A stretch of DNA of 64,000 nt from Xenopus tropicalis (taxonomy: Eukaryota; Chordata; Amphibia; Anura; Pipidae). Numbering within the stretch: position 1 is the stretch's first letter; every line of letters starts with the position of its first letter. The notes below the pieces were generated by a model, which was not told where the DNA came from, made no database searches, and saw nothing but the letters and a program-made list of their open reading frames with translations. This document shows, one piece after another, positions 58,655 to 64,000 of this stretch. The translations under genes were made by a program, and so were the position numbers. The stretch lies in NCBI RefSeq assembly GCF_000004195.4, contig NC_030683.2:3379133-3443132 (forward strand), written 5' to 3'.

Positions 58655-59970
58655 GCAATTAGTTACTGTGTGTATAGGATATGGGGGTTACACTGTGCCT
58701 ATATATTATACAGTTACTGTGTGTATAGGATATGGGGGTTACACTGTGCCTATATATTATACAGTTACTGTGTGTATAGGATATGGGGGTTACACTGTGC
58801 CTATATATTATACAGTTACTGTGTGTATAGGATATGGGGGTTACACTGTGCCCTTATATAACAGTTACTGTGTGTATAGGATATGGGGGTTACGCCTGTA
58901 TATTATCAGTTACTGTGTGGTATAGGATATGGGGGTTACACTGTGCCTATATATTATACAGTTACTGTGTGTATAGGATATGGGGGTTACGCCTATATAT
59001 TATACAGTTACTGTGTGTATAGGATATGGGGGTTACACTGTGCCTATATATTATACAGTTACTGTGTGTATAGGATATGGGGGTTACACTGTGCCTAATA
59101 TATACAGTTACTGTGTGTATAGGAATATGGGGGTTACACTGTGCCTATATATTATACAGTTACTGTGTGTATGGAATATGGGGGGTTACACTGTGCCTAT
59201 ATATTATACAGTTACTGTGTGTATAGGATATGGGGGTTACACTTGTGCCTAATATATTATACAGTTACTGTGTGTATAGGATATGGGGGTTTACACTGTG
59301 CCTATATATTATACAGTTACTGTGTGTATAGGATATGGGGGTTACACTGTGCCTATATATTATACAGTTTACTGTGTGTATAGGATATGGGGGGGTTACA
59401 CCGTGCCTATATATTATACAGTTACTGTGTGTATAGGATATGGGGGTTACACCGTGCCTATATATTATACAGTTACTGTGTGTATAGGATATGGGGGTTA
59501 CACCGTGCCTATATATTATACAGTTACTGTGTGTATAGGATATGGGGGTTACACTGTGCCTATATATTATACAGTTACTGTGTGTATAGGATATGGGGGT
59601 TACACTGTGCCTATATATTATACAGTTACTGTGTGTATAGGATATGGGGGTTACACTGTGCCTATATATTATACAGTTACTGTGTGTATAGGATATGGGG
59701 GTTACACCGTGCCTATATATTATACAGTTACTGTGTGTATAGGATATGGGGGTTACACTGTGCCTATATATTATACAGTTACTGTGTGTATAGGATATGG
59801 GGGTTACACCGTGCCTATATATTATACAGTTACTGTGTGTATAGGATATGGGGGTTACACTGTGCCTATATATTATACAGTTACTGTGTGTATAGGATAT
59901 GGGGGTTACACTGTGCCTATATATTATACAGTTACTGTGTGTATAGGATATGGGGGTTACGCTAGAGTCT
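58655..59970. repeat. 51-bp tandem array, about 26 copies
   Basis: The core is ggatatgggggttacactg followed by tatatattatacagttactg. The 51-bp period is regular in the right half. The left half (58850-59390) has many single-base indels. Variants with caccgtgcc alternate with cactgtgcc. Confidence 0.96.
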
Positions 59971-60495
59971 GGGGGCTCTAGAAGGAAGAGGGAATTCGGG
60001 GGGAGCCCCAAGTCGACAGTAACTAAGGCAGGAAGAGTCTTTCCCATTCTATCTCCTGGTTCCGCACGTTCCCATCAATATTCCCAATTGTAGCTGTTAA
60101 TTAGAGCTCGTTTATCTGCGAGTGGATTTGTTTGTCACAGTTTTGCTTTTGATGCGGAAGAATAAAGTTTATAAGGGGCAGAGAGAGAGAGGCAGGGATT
60201 GGCCGAGAGTGGGAGAGGGTATTAGCAGCCATCTGCCCGGGGAGGGGGCCGGAAGATTAGAGAGCGAGCAGATATGTAATTAAGGAAAGATAATGAGCGC
60301 TTCAGCCAAAAGAACATCAGGGAGGATCAAGGAGGCCTCCGAGTGATTAAAACCCATTACCCCCAGCTTCTGTTCCAGCCCCCCGAACTATGTGTATGAC
60401 ATCATCACAGGAAGAGGGTGGGGCCTATGACACGTGGGAATGAAAGATAATTGGTCCTTGGGCAAAAGCATCTGCTACACACATTGGTGCTCAGG
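59971..60495. other. vti1a intron just downstream of the exon; CNE-like about 60040-60360
   Basis: Non-repetitive block (gtagctgttaattagagctc, gatatgtaattaaggaaaga) separating the 51-bp array from the vti1a donor site. A short ga run lies near 60181. Confidence 0.4.
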
Positions 60496-60501
60496 ACTTA
60501 C

Positions 60502-60572
60502 CCTTTCTCTTGCCCTCTGGATCTTCTCTCTGTCCTGATTCAGGTTCTCCAGGATGTTCTGGCCAATTTGTT
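60502..60572 (-). CDS. vti1a: vti1a coding exon (SNARE motif N-terminal part)
   Basis: This is an internal 71-bp exon of the Qb-SNARE VTI1A, which acts in endosome-to-trans-Golgi and early-endosome fusion. On the minus strand the acceptor is a pyrimidine-rich tract ending ttatttcttccag and the donor is gtaagt (plus-strand 60496-60501). The exon starts with the last two bases of a split Glu codon (upstream intron phase 1) and ends on a whole Arg codon (phase 0). It encodes IGQNILENL and DREKIQRARER, which match vertebrate VTI1A (remembered human form IGQEMLENL, DREKIQRARER) over the first half of the SNARE coiled coil. The Asp before REKIQ sits where most Q-SNAREs have the central-layer Gln; as far as I recall this is normal for Vti1a. 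The next exon should begin LRETD; I did not find it to the left, nor the preceding exon to the right, so both flanking introns run out of the window. Exon identity is firm; the isoform is unknown. Confidence 0.93.
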
Positions 60573-60837
60573 CTGGAAGAAATAAAATACAAATAAATTA
60601 CTGATACTCACACTTACAGTAGATCAAATGCACCTATCAGAAGGCAGTAGCTAAGAGAAGGGGACGCTGGTTGGTTGTAATGGAATCAACTGGCCAAGTG
60701 GTATCTGCATACAGACAAATATGGGAACAGTAACACAAGTCGGCCAAACGCATGGGGCCAAAGTAGAATATCAGCTGTTTCTAAAATACAACTTCCAGCG
60801 AATGACCCTCCAGCCTTGGTTTCACAGTTGCCCAACT
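60573..60837. other. vti1a intron just upstream of the exon
   Basis: Holds the acceptor tract (minus strand) next to the exon, then non-repetitive sequence up to the 19-bp array, which begins only about 265 bp from the exon. Confidence 0.5.
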
Positions 60838-62105
60838 GTCTCCGTCTTGCCCTACTGTCTCCGTCTTGACTCCATCTTGCCCTACTGTCCCCATCTTGCC
60901 CTACTGTCTCCATCTTGTCCTACTGTCTCCATCTTGCCCTACTGTCCCCATCTTGCCCTACTGTCTCCATCTTGCCCTACTGTCTCCATCTTGCCCTACT
61001 GTCTCCATCTTGACTCCATCTTGCCCTACTGTCTCCATCTTGTCCTACTGTGTCCATCTTGCCCTACTGTCTCCATCTTGTCCTACTGTCTCCATCTTGC
61101 CCTACTGTCCCCATCTTGCCCTACTGTCTCCATCTTGCCCTACTGTCTCCATCTTGCCCTACTGTCTCCATCTTGCCCTACTGTCTCCATCTTGTCCTAC
61201 TGTCCCCATCTTGCCCCACTGTCTCCATCTTGACTCCATCTTGTCCTACTGTCTCCATCTTGCCCTACTGTCTCCATCTTGCCCTACTGTCTCCATCTTG
61301 ACTCAATCTTGCCCTACTGTCCCCATCTTGCCCTACTGTCCCCATCTTGCCCTACTGTCTCCATCTTGTCCTACTGTCTCCATCTTGCCCTACTGTCTCC
61401 GTCTTGTCCTACTGTCTCCGTCTTGCCCTACTGTCCCCATCTTGCCCTACTGTCCTCATCTTGTCCTACTGTCTCCATCTTGTCCTACTGTCTCCATCTT
61501 GTCCTACTGTCTCCATCTTGCCCTACTGTCCCCATCTTGCCCTACTGTCCCCATCTTGTCCTACTGTCTCCATCTTGCCCTACTGTCCCCATCTTGTCCT
61601 ACTGTCCCCATCTTGCCCTACTGTCCCCATCTTGCCCTACTGTCTCCATCTTGCCCTACTGTCCCCATCTTGCCCTACTGTCTCCATCTTGCCCTACTGT
61701 CTCCATCTTGTCCTACTGTCTCCATCTTGTCCTACTGTCTCCATCTTGCCCTACTGTCCCCATCTTGCCCTACTGTCTCCATCTTGCCCTACTGTCCCCA
61801 TCTTGCCCTACTGTCCCCATCTTGCCCTACTGTCTCCATCTTGTCCTACTGTCTCCATCTTGCCCTACTGTCTCCATCTTGCCCTACTGTCCCCATCTTG
61901 TCCTACTGTCCCCATCTTGCCCTACTGTCCCCATCTTGCCCTACTGTCTCCATCTTGCCCTACTGTGTCCATCTTGCCCTACTGTGTCCATCTTGCCCTA
62001 CTGTGTCCATCTTGCCCTACTGTGTCCATCTTGCCCTACTGTGTCCATCTTGCCCTACTGTGTCCATCTTGCCCTACTGTGTCCATCTTGCCCTACTGTC
62101 TCTGT
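60838..62105. repeat. 19-bp minisatellite, about 66 copies
   Basis: The core tctccatcttgccctactg varies at a few positions (tcc/ccc/gtc; gccc/gtcc). A 30-bp variant unit with an extra gactccatctt occurs near 60866, 61012, 61230 and 61300. The last eight units are all the tgtccatc type, a freshly homogenised block. Confidence 0.96.
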
Positions 62106-62801
62106 TTTGCCCTTTATGCACCTCCACACACATGTACTGAACACACATGAAATAAACACAAATGGGCAAATAACAGTAAAATCCATAGAATCTGATAGTT
62201 CTATATATATATATATAAGGACCCACAATACATTATCATTTGCTTACACAGCGCCAGCAGGTTACTCAGAGCTTTACAATAATATATAGCAAATAGGGAT
62301 CTTCAAATAATTTAACAAACAAGGCTCCTACTCACAAGAGCTTACAATTTAACGAGTCTAAAGGATGTAACACTGGGGTCCCTGGGGCGGCGCCCCGGGA
62401 ATGGGAGGATCCAGCTGTCCCGCTCTACATTTCCATAAACAATGTAATTGGCCAATAAATGAAAATGTAAATACATTTAAATTCCAATTGAGCAAAGAAT
62501 GGGGCGAGAGTCACAAAGCATAAATATTTATGGCGAGGAGCCGACGTGTGGGGCAAGTGGTCTCCATTAATAGCCCAGCGGGGCGGAACTGGCGCTGCCT
62601 AAACACACAGTTTAAATGATATAAATGTGTGTTTGTAATGTAAGGTGGCACCCAGGGCATTTATCAACATGATACATACACAGCTGGGAACTGCCCCGTA
62701 TCCCAAATATTCACACAAAAAAGCAACTAAAGTTGCGGCTTCTGATGCTGATTCTTATGTAATGGGCTGAGATTAATATATAACTGTCATTGTATAGGTA
62801 G
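62106..62801. other. spacer with (TA)n, a dispersed-repeat relic and a CNE-like block
   Basis: A short TA run is at about 62200-62216. About 62235-62350 (cagcgccagcaggttactca, caagagcttacaatttaacg) is a relic of the frog dispersed repeat also seen at 56.7-57.0 kb. About 62430-62620 (ccataaacaatgtaattggc, cataaatatttatggcgagg) is CNE-like. Confidence 0.4.
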
Positions 62802-64000
62802 GAATGTTCTGGGCACACAATAAGCTGTACCCCCATACTGTACTGTCTAAGGGAAACACTATGGCACCCCCTACCCATATGTATAAATACAAATATACAG
62901 AGAAGGAATGTTCTGGGCACACAATAAGCTGTACTCCCATACTGTACTGTCTAAGGGAAACACTATGGCACTCCCTACCCATATGTATAAATACAAATAT
63001 ACAGAGAAGGAATGTTCTGGGCACACAATAAGCTGTACCCCCATACTGTACTGTCTAAGGGAAACACTATGGCACCCCCTACCCATATGTATAAATACAA
63101 ATATACAGAGAGGAATGTTCTGGGCACACAATAAGCTGTACCCCCATACTGTACTGTCTAAGGGAAACACTATGGCACCCCCTACCCATATGTATAAATA
63201 CAAATATACAGAGAGGGAATGTTCTGGGCACACAATAAGCTGTACCCCCATACTGTACTGTCTAAGGGAAACACTATGGCACCTCCTACCCATATGTATA
63301 AATACAAATATACAGAGAGGGAATGTTCTGGGCACACAATAAGCTGTACCCCCATACTGTACTGTCTAAGGGAAACACTATGGCACCCCCTACCCATATG
63401 TATAAATACAAATATACAGAGAAGGAATGTTCTGGGCACACAATAAGCTGTACCCCCATACTGTACTGTCTAAGGGAAAAACTATGGCACCCCCTACCCA
63501 TATGTATAAATACAAATATACAGAGAGGGAATGTTCTGGGCACACAATAAGCTGTACCCCCATACTGTACTGTCTAAGGGAAACACTATGGCACCTCCTA
63601 CCCATATGTATAAATACAAATATACAGAGAAGGAATGTTCTGGGCACACAATAAGCTGTACCCCCATACTGTACTGTCTAAGGGAAACACTATGGCACCT
63701 CCTACCCATATGTATAAATACAAATATACAGAGAAGGAATGTTCTGGGCACACAATAAGCTGTACCCCCATACTATACTGTCTAAGGGAAACACTATGGC
63801 ACCCCCTACCCATATGTATAAATACAAATATACAGAGAAGGAATGTTCTGGGCACACAATACGCTGTACCCCCATACTGTACTGTCTAAGGGAAACACTA
63901 TGGCACCCCTACCCATATGTATAAATACAAATATACAGAGAAGGAATGTTCTGGGCACACAATAAGCTGTACCCCCATACTGTACTGTCTAAGGGAAACA
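62802..64000 (-). repeat. 104-bp family, cluster 5 (about 11.5 copies, runs off the window)
   Basis: Same orientation as clusters 2-4. It starts exactly at ggaatgttctgggcacac and continues past the window end. Copies are close to consensus, with a short unit near 63112. Confidence 0.97.

Noticed and set aside
2962..60302. Shared 13-mer ataatgagcgctt in two CNE-like blocks
   Set aside because: Tens of chance 13-mer matches are expected between positions in 64 kb, so this alone means nothing.
60866..62289. 424- and 336-codon frames
   Set aside because: A 19-bp repeat without stops gives open frames in all three readings. The sequence is low-complexity and lies in a vti1a intron on the opposite strand.

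Overview
The window looks like intronic DNA of a frog, most probably a Xenopus species. Two things point there: a spliced coding exon that reads clearly as the SNARE-motif start of VTI1A, and several dispersed elements of types I associate with Xenopus (a TTAAAGG-ended T2/Kolobok-like MITE, hAT MITEs with CAGNGTCGGACTGG-type ends, and a long A/T-rich repeat with GGTTGCTA/TAGCAACC arms). There is no bacterial or viral gene organisation. The many open frames are by-products of tandem repeats whose period is a multiple of 3 or that lack stops.

Gene content. One coding exon is supportable: 60502-60572 on the minus strand, vti1a, with canonical splice sites on both sides. The gene runs right to left, so everything left of the exon would lie in the intron downstream of it and everything right of it in the upstream intron. 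I saw no other vti1a exon and no convincing exon of another gene. An ORF at 47415-48017 (-) is the only other long frame not explained by repeats; I could not assign it.

Layout. By my own tally about half of the 64 kb is tandem arrays: some thirty arrays with periods from 4 to about 275 bp. The main ones are 30 bp (0.9-2.3 kb), 94 bp (3.9-4.8), 104 bp (5.2-6.7, 21.7-23.2, 34.2-37.1, 54.0-55.8, 62.8-end), 30 bp (7.6-8.3), 135 bp (8.9-10.2), 27 bp TATA-like (12.4-13.8), 166 bp (15.9-17.0), 36/31 bp G-rich (19.5-20.5), 31 and 21 bp (20.8-21.4), TCTA/TCTG (23.7-25.3), 55 bp (27.8-28.4 and 30.8-33.4), 21 bp (41.6-42.4), 137 bp (44.7-46.5), 156 bp derived from a LINE reverse transcriptase (48.4-49.5), 61 bp (51.7-52.3), 51 bp (58.7-60.0) and 19 bp (60.8-62.1).

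Transposons. hAT-type elements with 8-bp target duplications lie at 10753-12045, 31036-31292, 46159-46388 and 57082-57295, and a weaker one at 27546-27763. Three of them landed inside tandem arrays. A T2-like MITE at 17470-17949 carries a perfect 49-bp hairpin. Two large inverted repeats lie at 37777-38192 and 38479-38789.

Between the arrays are single-copy islands rich in homeodomain-like AT motifs and CpG (for example 2.9-3.6, 19.3-19.5, 28.7-29.2, 46.9-47.1, 57.6-58.3 and 60.0-60.4 kb). They have the texture of conserved non-coding elements. In human, VTI1A sits next to TCF7L2, so an enhancer-rich intron would make sense, but that is inference. The exciting part of this window is the structure and origin of its repeats rather than a new gene system.
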